Source: Carya illinoinensis
Lineage: Eukaryota; Streptophyta; Magnoliopsida; Fagales; Juglandaceae
NCBI RefSeq assembly: GCF_018687715.1
Contig: NC_056759.1
Location: forward strand, 29,822,385 to 29,886,384
Length of the DNA stretch: 64,000 bases
Direction of reading: 5' to 3'
How positions within the stretch are numbered: the first letter of the stretch is position 1; the number at the start of each line of letters is the position of its first letter. Below are positions 44,517-57,987 of this stretch, piece after piece. Under the pieces are notes generated by a model. That model had not been told where the DNA came from and did not search any database. It saw only the letters and a program-made list of their open reading frames with translations. Made by a program: the position numbers and the translations under genes.

Positions 44517-45084
44517 GTCATAATTATTATTTTATGTTGTTGTTCCTTGTAAGTTAAAACATAGGACTCCGTTAGCTCCTAGCTCACATGAGGTCACGCA
44601 CCCCGATCGAGTTGATCCATACAGGACTAAATAATTGTTCTACTAAATGAAGTGAAAATTAACATGTAATGGCAATTAAATGTGTGTGATGTATTATTAT
44701 TTATTTTGTATAAAAAAACTAATAAACAGAAAGGCCTATTAAAAAAAAAAAAGCCTTTTGAATTATTAAAAAGTTTTATTTAGGAAGTGTTTAAAATATA
44801 TATAGTTTTAAAAAATCTAGGTATTAAGCAAGATATCTAAATTTAAAAAAAGGTACCATATATAAAAACAATTTTTAAATTTTTAAAAAGTTTTTTTTAA
44901 AATATAAATAAATTAATAAACCCAAATATCGGGTTTACATCTGGTTATCGCCCAGACGTTTTTGGGGCTTATCGAGCGGTTATCCACCCGGTTTTTAAAG
45001 CTTGGATCTGGATCTAGTTATGGTCGGGTATCCAAATTTGTATCTAATTCTACAACTCTACTCACCCTGTTTATAAATTTCTCA

Positions 45085-45283
45085 AGCAATAACTTTTTTT
45101 TTCCCCTTTGTTTTGAAACAATATCATTTCTATTGATGAAGAATGCAAAGACAGAAAATTCTGTCACTGTTACATAAACTGTTCCCACAAAACAGTAGAC
45201 ATAATCTGCATTGGGCCATCCTCTATCCAAATTTGCTCATTTTCAGAAACTAGAGCATGTTTAGCTAACTGATGAGCAATGAC
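45085..45283 (-). pseudogene. LINE 3' tail: end of RNase H plus poly(A)
   Basis: From 45283 the minus strand reads VIAHQLAKHALVSENEQIW to a stop at 45170-45172, the conserved end of a plant LINE RNase H domain. An 85-bp 3' region and an A-run near 45091 follow. It is a strongly 5'-truncated LINE copy of about 200 bp. Confidence 0.75.
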
Positions 45284-46425
45284 TCACTCAAAAATGAGTA
45301 GCACTAATGCTATCCCAAGTGCAGAAGGATGTCGTGTAATAATTAGGAATAAATTCTTAAATCGTCTCCTTAGGAAAAATTACTTAAAATTAAACTCGTT
45401 GAAAAATGTGAAAAATTTCACAAAGAGAAAACAAGAGGATGATATGTGCAATGGATTGAAGAGATTATTAGTCATGGACTAGATTCATATTTTTAGATTT
45501 TGATTGTCGGATTGGAATGTAAAGGATTAATATATTAAATTCAGAAATTAATAAGACTAAATTAAGAATTAAACTAAATTAGAAAGTAATTGACAAAACA
45601 TGTACTGAAAATTGAAAATGCCTAAAACCAAGATTTTAAAATTCGTCTTTGTATTTAAATCACAAATTCTCAAAATAACACATAACAATTGTAATCACTA
45701 TTAAATGAAAGATTAAAGAAACAATAAAAATAAATAACATGAAATAAGTAAACAACAAATAAATTACCCCACTAAAACAAAAGCAAAAGCTCTCTCCTTC
45801 ACTTTCTGAAAAATATAATTCAAACCAACTAAATCTCCTCTAGAAAAATAAATCTAAACCGACTCACTTTACTTTACGAATGAAAAGCTCAATTCCCTCT
45901 ACTCCCATGTATCATGTTTCAGAAAAATAAAAAACAAAAGCTCTCAACCGAACCCTTCTTGCAATAAATTAAGGTAGCACACTTAATGAAAACTTCTAAA
46001 ACAATTCTTTTGTTTCATGAAACCAACTAGCACACTTGATGAAAATTAAGGTATTACACTTAATGAAATAAAATTCTATAACAATTCTTAATACACTTAA
46101 TAAAAATTCTAAAACAACAAAGCATTGAAGCCAAAATGAATAACAAACCGCCGCACACAAGAAGGAGCCAATTATTTAAAGAACATAACAAAGAAATAAC
46201 AAAGCACAAAGTTCTCTCTTTCACTTTCGGACTGCACCCCTTATTTAAAGAGCTAATCCACTGACTTCAATGATGTCCAATTCGATGGAAAGCTTCAATC
46301 ACGCCTCTTCATCTATTCAATCAAGCACTGATTTCTTCTCCTCAATTCAAACCACTCAAACCAAGTCCAACACGGTATGTATACCTCCAGAAAATTCCCT
46401 CTAATCCCACGTCTCTCTCACCATC
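45284..46425. other. Non-coding AT-rich region
   Basis: No gene or clear mobile-element motif. 45960-46110 contains repeats of 'acacttaatgaaaa' and 'ttctaaaacaa'. Confidence 0.5.
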
Positions 46426-46680
46426 CATTGCTTTATACAAGTCAAGCACGGCTCTCTTTCCTCTAATCATGCATCGACTTTGCTCTTCACTCCTTTTTCT
46501 CAATTAATTCCAGTACAACACTCACATGCTTCTCTCTAATCATGCATTGCTTTATACAAGTCAAGCACAGCTCTCTTTCCTCTAATCATGCATTGCTTTT
46601 GCTCTTCACTCCTTTTTCTCAATTAATTCCAGCACAACACTCACATGCTTCTCTCTAATCATGCACCGACTTTGCTTTCT
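46426..46680 (+). repeat. 119-bp tandem duplication with partial third unit
   Basis: 46426-46544 and 46545-46663 are nearly identical. Both begin 'cattgctttatacaagtc' and contain 'ctctttcctctaatcatgca' and 'tctcaattaattccag'. A third unit begins 'atgcaccgactttgct' at about 46661. The differences are a handful of substitutions. Confidence 0.92.
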
Positions 46681-46968
46681 TTCCTTTTTATTTTTCAGTT
46701 TCAGCACAACACATTAAGCACCCACCAACTTCTCTCAATTCCAGCTGACCGACCACACCTTTATTCTACTTAACTCTAATGTGTCCCTGCCTCTCCACGT
46801 AACACTTTCCAGTCAATTCAAAGCAACTGATTTAATGACCCAGCACCGACTTGACTTTTTCTCTCTTCTCTCAATTAATTCCAACACATCACACTTCAGC
46901 TCAAGCAAATCATGCACCAAACACCAATCACGACATCTCTCCTTTCACACCTTTATTCTACTGTCCAG

Positions 46969-47007
<39 letters not shown>

Positions 47008-47872
47008 GATGGTTGAATTCGGTGCTTCTCCATTCCATCCAGCAATATATATATATATCAAGTCGGTGCCAAACTCCCCCAACTACAATTCACTCCAGCC
47101 GACTTCTCTTCACAAGTCAAGCACATCATCTCTCCTTTCTTTTCTTCATCCAACCATATATATATATATAGCTGCCCCAAGTTGCAAACTCATTCCTCCA
47201 ATTCACGGCTCTTCATTAATAATCACCACCAACTCCACAAGTCAAGTAATGCACGGCACCTTTTATTTCTTCTATGGGATCACATTTCAGCTCCTTCTTC
47301 TAGCTTGCCAAGTTGTTGCCATGTGAATGGATTAAATTCATGTGATATGCAACCACTTGGAAGACAAAAGAAGTATTTTTTCATGGGTTGGAAATGAGTT
47401 GGTGGATTTATTTGAGTGTGAACGGAAGAAGTGGTGAATGATTGACGAGAGTGACTTGGTTTGAGTTGGTGGGATGAAGTGCATACGGTACTCTTCAATC
47501 TAGAGGTGGTCAACAATTCAATATATCTTTCCATGCCATGTGTATAGAACCTACAAGCCAAAATTCATTGTTTTGAGTCATGCATGCGTTAATGACTTCC
47601 AATCTATTCAAAAAGTTTAACATATGGATCACACACAAAATTTATCTCATACCAAGCTTTCTAAATAAGATAAAATATGCATATGAATAAACATTATCCA
47701 ATTAAATCTCAAGTTATAAAATTAAGCCTAAACTCATGCTATTAATCAATTTAAATCACAACTTGTATTTATTCTTATTAACCATTTTTCCATTTAAAAC
47801 CAATAATAATGTCATGATGAATTTAAAATACATTGGTTTTAAATAGCTAAAATATGCAATATTTCAGCTCAA
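46681..47872. other. Non-coding with (ac)n and (at)n microsatellites
   Basis: (ac)n at 46971-46999 runs into (at)n; further (at)n at about 47046-47057 and 47157-47169. Overlapping short ORFs on both strands are driven by these repeats. 'Tctctc..aattaattccaacaca' at about 46861-46887 recalls the 119-bp repeat unit just upstream. Confidence 0.55.
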
Positions 47873-48310
47873 TCAAGCAACACCATTAGCTTCACGGTAA
47901 ACAAAACCCACTTGCCAACTTGGCTTTTCCGAAAACATAACTCGAACATCATGGATGACAAGTCCATAGTCAGTACATACATCCTCTTCACTAGTTGCAG
48001 CCTTCACAATAATTTGTAAATCACCTTCAAACAATACCTTGACAAATCCCAACTCTGCACATACTTCCAATGTCTTTCACCAAGCCACCCTTATGCAATG
48101 ATAGCCTTAACACAAGGCTTAATTTTTGCACAAACGCATGCCATAACATCCCTATATTCATCCCTGAAACAATACCCAGGCCTACTTTATTCTATCTTGT
48201 ATGCACAGAGGCATCCCAATTAGCTTTTATCCATTGATAACTTGGTTTCTTCTGCCTTACCTCACTTCTATTAACTACACTAAGAATAGCAACTGTATCT
48301 TCTTGAGCTA
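47873..48310 (-). pseudogene. LINE RNase H domain fragment
   Basis: 48240-48170 reads YQWIKANWDASV, the first catalytic strand. 48070-47873 reads EVCAELGFVKVLFEGDLQIIVKA and WQVGFVYREANGVA, the last helix and the conserved end of the domain. Stops and shifts between them. No attached RT. Confidence 0.8.
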
Positions 48311-48429
48311 GTGATATCACAAAAGAATCCCTATCTACTGCAGCTGCCATTACCACCTGTTAAGGACTCTCAAGATCTTTCCCATCATGAACTACATACC
48401 CAACTATAATAAAATACCCCAATATGATA

Positions 48430-49140
48430 CTTCTTGGCCAAAGAATTTGTTAGAGCAACAACGATCAACAACATAACATGAATACAAAGTAGTACAATTA
48501 TAAGACTTTAACAACATGATAACGATATTTAGGTAATTTAAAATAAAATGCATAGCTATCTAAACTCTCGAGCCTTCATGTGGCAAATCCACCTTATCCA
48601 ACAATTTGACAACTCCTCGGTCACAAATCTTAAGCAGATAAAGTTTCTAAAAGATGAAAAAATATAAAGGGTGAGCTATCACGCAATCGATCGGTAAGTA
48701 ACATAATTACTGGGGTTGGGATAATGGCAATTTTAATTGTATCTATATTCTCTAACCACAATAATATAAGAGAAACATCAAATTATTCTCGAAATAGTAA
48801 AGTTAAGCCAAACACAAATTATATATCAATACCACATGACAAGAAAAATACCACACAATCACGTACAATGCCACCAAAATATCACGATGCCACGAGGGTT
48901 TATACGTACTACACATATATCAATATGCCACAGAGGCATCAATATACTACACAGATATCATCACAGGTATATACACAAATAAAACTATCACTTGGCTCAC
49001 AAACAATTTACAAGGTAATTACTTAAAACCTAAACCAAAGTCAACATAAATATATCAACGTCTACATCACGGTTGAGCAAGCTAGTTTTGTCCCAAAGCT
49101 AGTTGGAATACCTTGAAATAAATTTGGAATATTCAAACAT
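48430..49140. repeat. Possible old LTR fragment
   Basis: 'gggtgagctatcacgc', followed by 'cggtaagtaaca' and then runs of 'atgccac', 'catcaatat', 'ccacagaggcatc', are features I associate with long LTRs of Gypsy elements. No LTR edge or TSD found. Confidence 0.35.
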
Positions 49141-49390
49141 ATTTAATAGAGTAATGCTACTCATCATCTCTTTTACCAGCATTCTCTTATCATCCCATGA
49201 TATGGTATTAAAAGATTAGAGACTTTATTATGTTTTACTTGTAGACCTATTATTTAATGTCACATCAAGAAATATTAAGAGGATGATTATAAAAAAGATG
49301 ATAAATAGATTTAATAGAACCCAATCTGGTATATTCAAATCCTATTTACTTCACCTTTGACAGTCATCACTACGTAACCATGCACAATAG

Positions 49391-49433
<43 letters not shown>

Positions 49434-50380
49434 TTCATTACTTACAACACAAAAGTATTGGTATTAAAGTTGTAATAAAGATAGCAAATTACTTAATTCC
49501 AGCACACTGTGCAAGTAGATTTAATTTCCATGCATATTATGCAGCAATTATCCGTTCATCTTCAATTATCTTTTTACTACAAGAAATAGGAAAAGTTCAA
49601 AATGAGCATAATTGTTTCAATAACAAAATAGAGCCTCCAGACAAGGTATCAAATAAAGCTAAAGAGTCTTGACAAATCATTATAATTAATCCACACGAGG
49701 AGATGGTATCTTGGTGGGAAATGATTTCTACAAAGAGAATCGGCATCCTAATTCCTTACTACAATAAAAATACAGTCATGGATTCTTATCTCTAAAAAAT
49801 TAATGCATACTACATGAGTAACACAGAAACTAATACAATTTCCAAAAATAATGTCTACTTCTATGGGGACATGATCTCCACAAGAACAATGTGCATGAAA
49901 ATAATGGTTATAAATATAATCCTACGCTTCTTCAGCTACTTGCCATCCCAGCTAAATTTACTACAATTTTCCTCCACGATCCTCTGAAACTCTTTCTTGC
50001 TGGCCATGATTAGGCATTTAACATGTCAAAGGTACTGGTAAGCCTAATGCTACAATAGTATAAAGAGGGAAAAATGATTTATCATGTACAAAGTGTAGGA
50101 AAAATGAAAATGATAAAATTATATTCGTTTGCTCAAAAGAAACAAAAGAACGAAGCCAAATTAAGAATCAAATCAATTATACAACAAGCTTTGAAAAAAA
50201 GGTTAATATCTCTTATCAGCCACTGGAAAAGAAAAAATTCAAGGAGGGGGTAGAAAAAGAAGAAGAAAAGTGATAGACAATTAAGTTTTTCTTTTATGAC
50301 TAAACATTATATCCTACGAGGAGTGAGGGCCTGGTCCCTAACCCAAAAGCAATCTCAATTTCTTGAGCTGCTCACTATCT
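49141..50380. other. Non-coding region with (tg)n
   Basis: (tg)n of about 17 units at 49399-49432. Otherwise AT-rich with no gene seen on either strand. Confidence 0.5.
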
Positions 50381-51268
50381 AAACTCTAGATAGAGTCGAC
50401 AAGATGAACGGAAAATGCAAGAGTTTGACTAAGATTAGATGACTAATATGATAGAATTTATCCTATCATTAATTTTATATTTTAGATGAATGCAAATCAT
50501 ATTGACTTTATCTAGAAGTTATTAGGAATTGTTTTAGATAAGTCAAATGTGTGAAACTCGAGTTCCAAGGAGTCTGTAATTATCTAGAGAAAAGCTTGAA
50601 TGGGAATCTACTACTACATAGAAGATTTAGCATCAGGTGTTAGCATCTCGTCAGGAGAGTTCTTCGAGACAGAGTCGCTCCATCAACAAAGTCCTACTAC
50701 AGCTCAAACTTCTTCTAAATTGTTTATTTAAAGGGATTCAATTGGATAATACATTCAGAGATTTTTGCTAAGAATTATTGAAGAGTATATTCCGAGTGCT
50801 TATGTGTGGGAAAATTCACTTGAGAATTTTCTAGTTTTTTATTTCTCTTCGAGTGTGATCGTGCTCCATGTTGGAGATTGATTGGCCGTGATTCAATCAC
50901 TGAAGTTTTAGGAGAAAAGTCAATATTTGAATCGTTAGAGGTTCTGGCTACTATTGAGATAAAGACAAACGGGTCGTTTGTTGGGTCAAGTAAGGGAGTC
51001 AATTGACAAAGGTTTTGTAATTGAGACTTGCTTGTAATTAATTTGCAAATAATAAAATTAACTTTTTTGGGTTTGGCAGCCATGTAGGGTTTTACTTTTA
51101 AAAAATTTCTTTATAGGGTTTCCTTTCGTTACCAATCTTGATGTTATGCAATTTATTTACTTTATGTTTTTACTTTATTAAATAATTGTATGGTTGAAGT
51201 CTAACCAATTTGCTGAAGTGAATTGGTAGATATTTTCGTTTACATACAAGAGTACTTGTGTAATTTTA
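50381..51268 (+). repeat. Probable 5' LTR of a SIRE-like Copia element (left edge uncertain)
   Basis: The stretch ends 'cttgtgtaattttaa' and is followed directly by 'ttggcatcagattgtgg', a degenerate PBS. The downstream coding remnant is gag of the SIRE/Maximus type, so this should be its 5' LTR. The start is placed near 50381 only by loss of recognisable context. Confidence 0.55.
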
Positions 51269-51590
51269 ATTGGCATCAGATTGTGGTTCACTCATTTGAG
51301 TGTGATCCGTGCCTCTATAGATCACATGTCATCATTGACAACCCTACCATATGCTGATTTGGGTAAACTACGCATATTGGAAGGTACGTATGAGCGCTTT
51401 TCTCAAGTCATTGGATGAGTGTGTATGATATGCAGTTGAATGAGGATGGACTAAACATGAGACAATTATTGATGTTTGGATGAGAGATGAGATTAACAAT
51501 TATAACTGGAATAACAAAGGACTTAATGCTATTTTCATGACTGTATCTCCTGAAGAATTTAAAATAATCTCCATGTGTGAGGTTGCTAAA
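51269..51590 (+). pseudogene. SIRE-type Copia gag start, interrupted
   Basis: After the PBS-like site, broken frames read (near 51330) SSLTTLPYADLGKL. At 51505-51590 they give NNKGLNAIFMTVSPEEFKIISMCEVAK, the well-known UBN2-type gag segment of SIRE/Maximus elements. Right after AK at 51590 the sequence changes abruptly to an LTR start, so the gag was cut by an insertion. Confidence 0.78.
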
Positions 51591-54500
51591 TGTGAAGACC
51601 AAGATTTTTGCTAAGCTTTTATTCATTTTATTATGTATTTATAAATTGTGCCAAGAGAAGAGAAATAACCCTTTGAGACTATTTGGTTGGATTAGAAGGC
51701 ATATGAGGCCTTGAGGAAGGCCCAAGCTTAAGTAGATTTTGGCCTTGTAGTAAAATTTGGGTTTGAAGCCCTTGGAATTAGGGCATGCACGCCTACCCTA
51801 AGGGAAATGATTTCGTTTTACCATGTGTCATGCATGCAAAGAGGGAAGATGAAGGGACATGAAAAGTTGAAATTTGAGGGAAGCACAAAGGGGGCATGCA
51901 TGGCAACCATAAAGGGAAGCGGTTTGGTTCTTGCCATGTGTCATACATGCAAATAGGAAAGGTGAAGAGTTGTCTTGGGAAGGATAAGATCTTGTTGGGA
52001 AAAAGGGGTTACACGCCTACTAGGATTTCTAGAAGGAATCTTAGAAATGATCCCTTGAGGTGGATAGATAGGGCAAAGGTTTTGTTGTATTTTGTGACCA
52101 ATGACATAATGTCCAAGACATTGGTGGAAAATCTCCTTGGGAAGAGATGTGGATTTCGGTCACCGTGCACACACCCACACTCTCACATGCCACTTGGCAC
52201 ACATGCACACATGTAAGAGATTGAGGAAGATCTTATCTAGAGAAAAGACCAAATTATCATTAGGTTCATTGAACCAAGATATGACATAAAGGGTAAAAAT
52301 GGAATGGGGTTTCAGTTTTAGACCAAGAGATGTCACTTGTCGAAAAGTGCTATTGTGTTTCCAACACACTCAAATGATGGGGAAGGGGAAGAGGCTTAGG
52401 GTAACATGCCACTTGGCATCCATACAAATGATATTGGCTTGTGCAAGAAGCTTTTCGTACTTATAAAAAGGAGGGGGTGCCGAAAATGACATCTTTTTAG
52501 TCACTTGGAGGAATTTCTTGTGAAGTATTCGGCCACTATCTTTCTCTCCACTTTCCATCACTTTCTCACCATCCAAACACTATTCACATTACTCACTTGT
52601 CTTTTAAATATCATTTTGAGGGCAAGCAAGGCTAGAAGATTCTTCTAAGGAAAGAATCATAAAAGGTATGATGCCAAAACCACCTTTCCATTTCACACAC
52701 ACACGACCTTGAGAAGCAAGTTTCAGTTCTTAGCAAGTTCATCATGGACTCATGTCCTCACACACACACATTTGAGTTAGAAGAAGTTAGCTCATGTTTT
52801 GAGAAGTTTTCCATATGAACTCACACCTAGACAAACATGGTTTTAGGGTTTTTAAACTAGGGTTTAAGTTGATGAAAGTTCTAGATTTGAAGAGTGGAGG
52901 TCCGAAATATTGGAAGTTTTTCTTTGGGCTAGATGCCATAAGCTTACACGTACACACATGGGTTAGGGTTTTACACAAACTGAACCTAATGTTTTTGAAT
53001 TTATATTTTCAATTTGCTTGTTTATTGATTGTGGATTTTTGTAAGTAAACTTCTAACTTATACTTGATATTTTATGTATCTGCAATGTGAATTTACCTGT
53101 TGTTTGGTTGCACAGTTTTGCTTGATGAAATGATGTTCTTCCATATGTTATAATCGGATCTATTGTGTCAATGTTCAACTTATGATTGAAGTGGTCATTG
53201 TGTTAGCTTATATCATGAATAAGGAAGGAAAGGTCATGTTAGGGTTTTGGATTTGCATGATTTTCTTTATGCTTATGAAGGTTTTTGTATCATTGAGTCT
53301 CTTATAAGATACTAACCGAGAAAATGACTGTTCTTCCATGAATGTACTTATTCATATGTTCGACCATACATGGCGTTCATTGTTGTTATTTTATGTCATG
53401 AAAAGGAAGTGGAAGGCCATGTCTAGGGTTTCGAGTTTTACATGATTTTTAGAATGTTCATTACCTAATCTTTTAAAGCATTAAACTTGAGGAAATGCTT
53501 GTTTTTCCTAAGGTTGCTCACTTGTAACTTTCAGCTATATATGATAAATTATGAATAAAGTTTTGTTAATCACATTAGAAGATTCTAAGTTCATAAAAAT
53601 GGATGTAACATATTTTTAAGACTAGGAGGTTTCGGCCACAACCATAGATGAAGGGGTTAGCTTGTTTTTATTAAAGTTTTGAATGAATGAAATTAATTCT
53701 CTTGCATGATAGTGTTTGATGTGATTTGGCCATTGCATGATGTATGTGGAGTTGTGTATGCTTACCTCTTGTTTGTAATTGAATGTCTTAGAATTTATAA
53801 ATAAGAATATGGTTGCATGTTCTAATATTCTCAAGCCGTAACATGAAATATATATGGATGTTCATGATTATTTGTTATATGGTCATGATAAAGTTTCAGC
53901 ATTTGCATGTGTCCCATGAAAGCACAAAGTTTCATAGTCCATGTCATATGCATTGGGCTTTGTGAACTTTCCAACTTTTAAAATTTTATCATGACCCCGA
54001 AGGCTAGGACGAGGAATTGCCCTAGTGGAATTCCTCTGTCCACTCAGGAGTGTCTAAAATAGAGTGGTAACCTCTAAGTCGACGAAGTATAGTCGGTGAA
54101 CCTCAAATGGTTCTTAAAACAAAAGGATACTAGAGTGGGATCGCACCTAAACCTAGTGGGTGCCCTACGGTGAAGGTGAAAAGTGAACTGTTGTAATAAG
54201 AAAGATTATAAGTAAGACGTAGTCACCTTGATCAAAGTGGGCAAATGGTAGATGTGGTAACTAGCGGAGAACACACGATGCTTAGAGGACTTGTAAGGTA
54301 TCCTTTTATAAGTTAAAAGTTCAACAAAGGCCTTGAGCTCCAAGTTATGCCATGCTATGTTCTATGAATAAGAACCCAAGCTCATATATATATATGTTAA
54401 ATGACTAAGAACCTAAGCTCACAAGTATGTTTATATGAATAAGAATGAAATTAAAAAAAGATGTTTTATGAAAAGAAAAAGGTTATATAAGTCAAGATGC

Positions 54501-55111
54501 ACACGTCATTTTCAAAAGTTAAATGCATAAGTTAAGTTTCATATCCATGCATTCATTTGAGTTTGCTTACATATGCTTATTGAGATTTCTCAAAATCTCA
54601 CTGTTGTAATTTTTACAACTATTTCCCCCACTTGAAATAGTAGAAGTTGTAATAGGAATCCAAGAGAATAGTCATAAGGAAACGCAAGAGACCAGTTCCC
54701 TAGATCCCTAAGGAGATACCGAAGAGATGCGAGGTCTCTCAAGAGTTGTCTATTTCGAAGATGTTGGAAATTGCCGACCAATTCATCACTAAGGTGTTTC
54801 AGCCTTTTGAGTAAATGAGAAGGATTATGAATCAGGATAAGGCTAGATAGGATCTTCCTCACTAAATTACTTATGTTATGGGATCCTTTTGATGGATGAT
54901 TTATTTGGCTACACTTAATGTGACGGTCCCATGTTTTGGGAGTTTCTTTTTGAACAATTAAGTCATTTGATGACTATTATGAAAATTTTTGTTTTGGGAT
55001 TTATGTGCATTGGTACCATAATATCTATTTTATCCTAATTGCCCAAAGGAGAATTTCTATTGCAATATACTGCATACTGTTAGATCAATATGTGCATTGC
55101 ATCTTACCTGT
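51591..55111 (+). mobile_element. Large Gypsy-type LTR inserted in the SIRE gag
   Basis: Starts TGTGAAGACC exactly where the SIRE gag breaks. Contains no gag or pol motif. At 53995-54160 it carries a block 'atgaccccgaaggctaggac' followed by 'tctgtccactcagg', like long LTRs of Tekay-type Gypsy elements. 'tgtgacggtccc' recurs at 54920. No right end or TSD appears before 55112, where the minus-strand Athila begins; the rest is probably on the far side of that element, outside the window. ORFs inside are short and without family. Confidence 0.65.
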
Positions 55112-56076
55112 TGATTACGCCCAAAGAATAACGCGGTAGTTGTAGCACAGCTTTGAGGTGTTGATTCCACAGGGAGACAAATTAAAAGAATAACAGAAGG
55201 AATAAAGAAACTAAAAAAAATGTTAAATGATTAATAGAGAACAAAGATTAATTTTAAATGTAAATTGAAGTGAAGCAAAGTTATTAACAGAAGAAGTACT
55301 CAAATTTGACGAACAGTAGAGCATCGGAAACCCCTTGCACAAATCTGGTATTTTAATTATTCTTAATTCATTGAATAACTCAATTGGGAACTCAATTCCC
55401 GAAGTTCCTAATCGGAAGGTATAGATTTTATAAACCAAAATTAAACCAAATATAATCCTTTTGAAAACTAACTCACCCTTTTAAAAGATATAAATTATTA
55501 TCACTATTGAAAAAATCCAATAGCAACAATATACTCAAGGAACGATATTGCAACAAAGAATTAAACCAATATAGATAAATAATTGATCTAAATGTAATCA
55601 AAGAAGTAATCCATTCAATAGAAAAAGTATGATTGAATTCATAAACAGAATAAATTCTATGATTATTTGGAGAAGAAAACATCAACAATAAATTGAGAAT
55701 GATAAAATAAAAAAGTTTTAGTAATTGAAAATAAAATACATAAATTAAAAATAAATTAAAAATATCATTTACTGCGCAAGTTCATTCCTAACTCTACTTG
55801 AGAATTTAGTTACCTATAAATATAATAGATAACAAAAATCTCAAAAAAAATAAAGCAAACGTCGGTCATGGAAGTGATTTTCTTCTTTCTTCTAATATGC
55901 CTCTTGTGCCTCTCCTCCTCTCCTATTTCGTGCTAATGATATATTTATATAGGGTAGGAAAGAAACTCTAATATCTTCATAATTCCTGTATAAAAAAAAA
56001 GGCCTAAATTTTAGGACTAATCTTGGCAGCTACATACGTGCTTCAGGAAATTGAATTAAGATAGTTTTCTAATGCA

Positions 56077-56081
56077 TAAAT
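56077..56081 (+). repeat. Target-site duplication, left
   Basis: 'taaat', identical to 58187-58191. Confidence 0.85.
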
Positions 56082-56678
56082 TGTGACGCCCCCAAATCCC
56101 CATGCATGGACACGGGGAAATCGAGACGTCCGGACGATGACATCAAGGGTCATCACCCTATCGACGTGTGCCAAGTGTGTGTAAAAGCAACAAATGTGTA
56201 AAAAAAAAATACGCAGCGGGTAACGAAAGTCATGACTAAGTACCAGAATTTTTCTTGTTTTAATACAAAGCTGTTTAAAACATACATAATAAAATATTAC
56301 AAAACACAAATATTATTTCAAAGCCAAAACACAAAACATAAACTCCACTCAGAACTCCAGCGAAGCCGCATCCTCGGGCTCAGCCTCTTCCTCCTCTTCG
56401 AACTCTGCACCAAAATCTACGGAACCCAAAATAGTGCCACAGGTAAGTAAAATCCAAATATCACCAGATAAAAACATATAAAACTCAAACAATATGCATG
56501 ACAGGATGCCAATGCACAAAACCTATAAAATCATATTTTTACCACGCATGCCAAAAATCCCATTTGGCCCAAAATATATCCTTTAATCATATCCTCGTCA
56601 TTATCCCAGATAATGGCCTAAAAACCAGTCTCACCATTTTTTCAGAAAATGACCCATTAACCAAACCATCAGAGCACT

Positions 56679-56844
56679 GTAGGCGGGAATCCCAGGCGGG
56701 ACTCTACCACCATCCCTGCTCACCACCATCCCTACTCGTGCATCGTAGGTGGGAATCACAGGCGGGACTCTACCACCATCCCTACACCGTGTGCACCGTA
56801 GGCGGGAATCGCATGCAAGACTCTACCACCATCCCTACACGTGC
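56679..56844 (+). repeat. Three-unit tandem repeat in the solo LTR
   Basis: Units start 56679, 56745 and 56798 (66, 53 and 47 bp). Each begins 'gtagg.gggaatc' and contains 'actctaccaccatccct'. In the first unit the 'caccaccatccct' part is doubled. Confidence 0.9.
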
Positions 56845-57893
56845 CTCTGAATCAAACCAATCAATCCATACGTTCATATATACCAATAAAACATTTCTCG
56901 TTTGAAAACCCAGTTTTCAATATTTAACACATGCATATGCGTGCACAATGCAATGCAATTGATACGACACCAATTAACCAACAATTTCCAAACATCCATA
57001 ACAACCAAACAAGCAACTCTGTCCTCAATCCATCCGAACCCCTAACTTCTCGGACTCAGTCCGGAATCAACTAACCAACAGCAAATAATTATTGTAGGAT
57101 CAAAATATATTTAAATCTAAAAGTAGGGTTTGGAAAATACTTACAGCACTATATGGTATTTTTCGAAAGCTCGCGGCGTTGCAAATGGCGGAAGAAAAGC
57201 AATGTAACAGTGTAATTTACACTGTTGCCATGGGTAATAAATTACCCATTTTTGAACTGGGACAAACCAAAACTCGGGATTGATAGGGAATGGCCTTGAG
57301 ATATTTATGAAGTTAAGGGAAATGAGTTTTGGCCGTGGGTGGTGGTGGAAATGGCGGTCAAAGGCCAAAAAGGGGCTGAACGGAGTTGAGCTCGTGGGAG
57401 CTGCTCCGACAATGGATCGAGGCCAGAAATGGGTGGTTTAGGTCGATAAGAGGTAGGGGAAGAAGGTGTGAAGAGATGGTGGCTAGAGGTGGTGCGACGG
57501 CGCCGGAATCGGTGAAAAATCATGTGGCTTGGAGGAGCTCGTAGTGGCTAACGGTGGCTCGAATGGAGGTGAAACTTGGTGGAGATGTTCACCGGTGAGA
57601 GGGGAAGAAAACTGGATGGGTGGTGTAGGCCACGCCGCCAGCGAGCGGCGGTACTGGGCTGCGAAAGCAACCGGCGACAGGGGAAAAAATAGAGCAGGTG
57701 CCGTGACTTCCAGGGGCTTGTGGCGGCTAACGGCTGATCCGATGGCTCTGAAAATTGGTGGGGATGAACTTTGGTGGGAGGAGAAGAGAATGGTGGGGGT
57801 GGTGTACAACACAGCTGCTGGACAGCGGCGCGATGGGCGGCCGAAGTGGCAGCGACGGTAAGGGGAAAAAGAAGGGGCAACGCGCGGGAGAGG

Positions 57894-57987
57894 GGAAACG
57901 GGGAAGAAAGAAGAAGAAAAAGAAAGAAAAGAAGAAAAAGAAAAGGAAAAAGGGAAAAAGAAAAAGAGAAAAGAAAAGAAATGAGGT
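57894..57987 (+). repeat. Polypurine tract, about 90 bp
   Basis: Almost uninterrupted A/G with (aaag)n and (aag)n patterns. It creates Lys/Arg-rich plus-strand and Phe/Ser-rich minus-strand ORFs by chance. Confidence 0.92.

Larger units (their letters stand above)
44092..45084. other. Non-coding region after the Copia
   Basis: Contains a perfect inverted repeat (44239-44291), a (tc)n run (44485-44514), and at 44930-45065 the candidate right part of the hAT-like repeat. No gene. Confidence 0.55.

Noticed and set aside
49397..49672. 91-codon ORF starting in a (tg)n microsatellite
   Set aside because: The start is Cys-Val repeats from the microsatellite, and the rest has no similarity.
52160..53048. 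Short ORFs on both strands in the 51.6-55.1 kb LTR
   Set aside because: No recognisable domains, and stops are frequent; best read as LTR non-coding sequence.
56679..56844. Repeat array considered as CRISPR-like
   Set aside because: Only three units of unequal length with no unique spacers, in a plant LTR.
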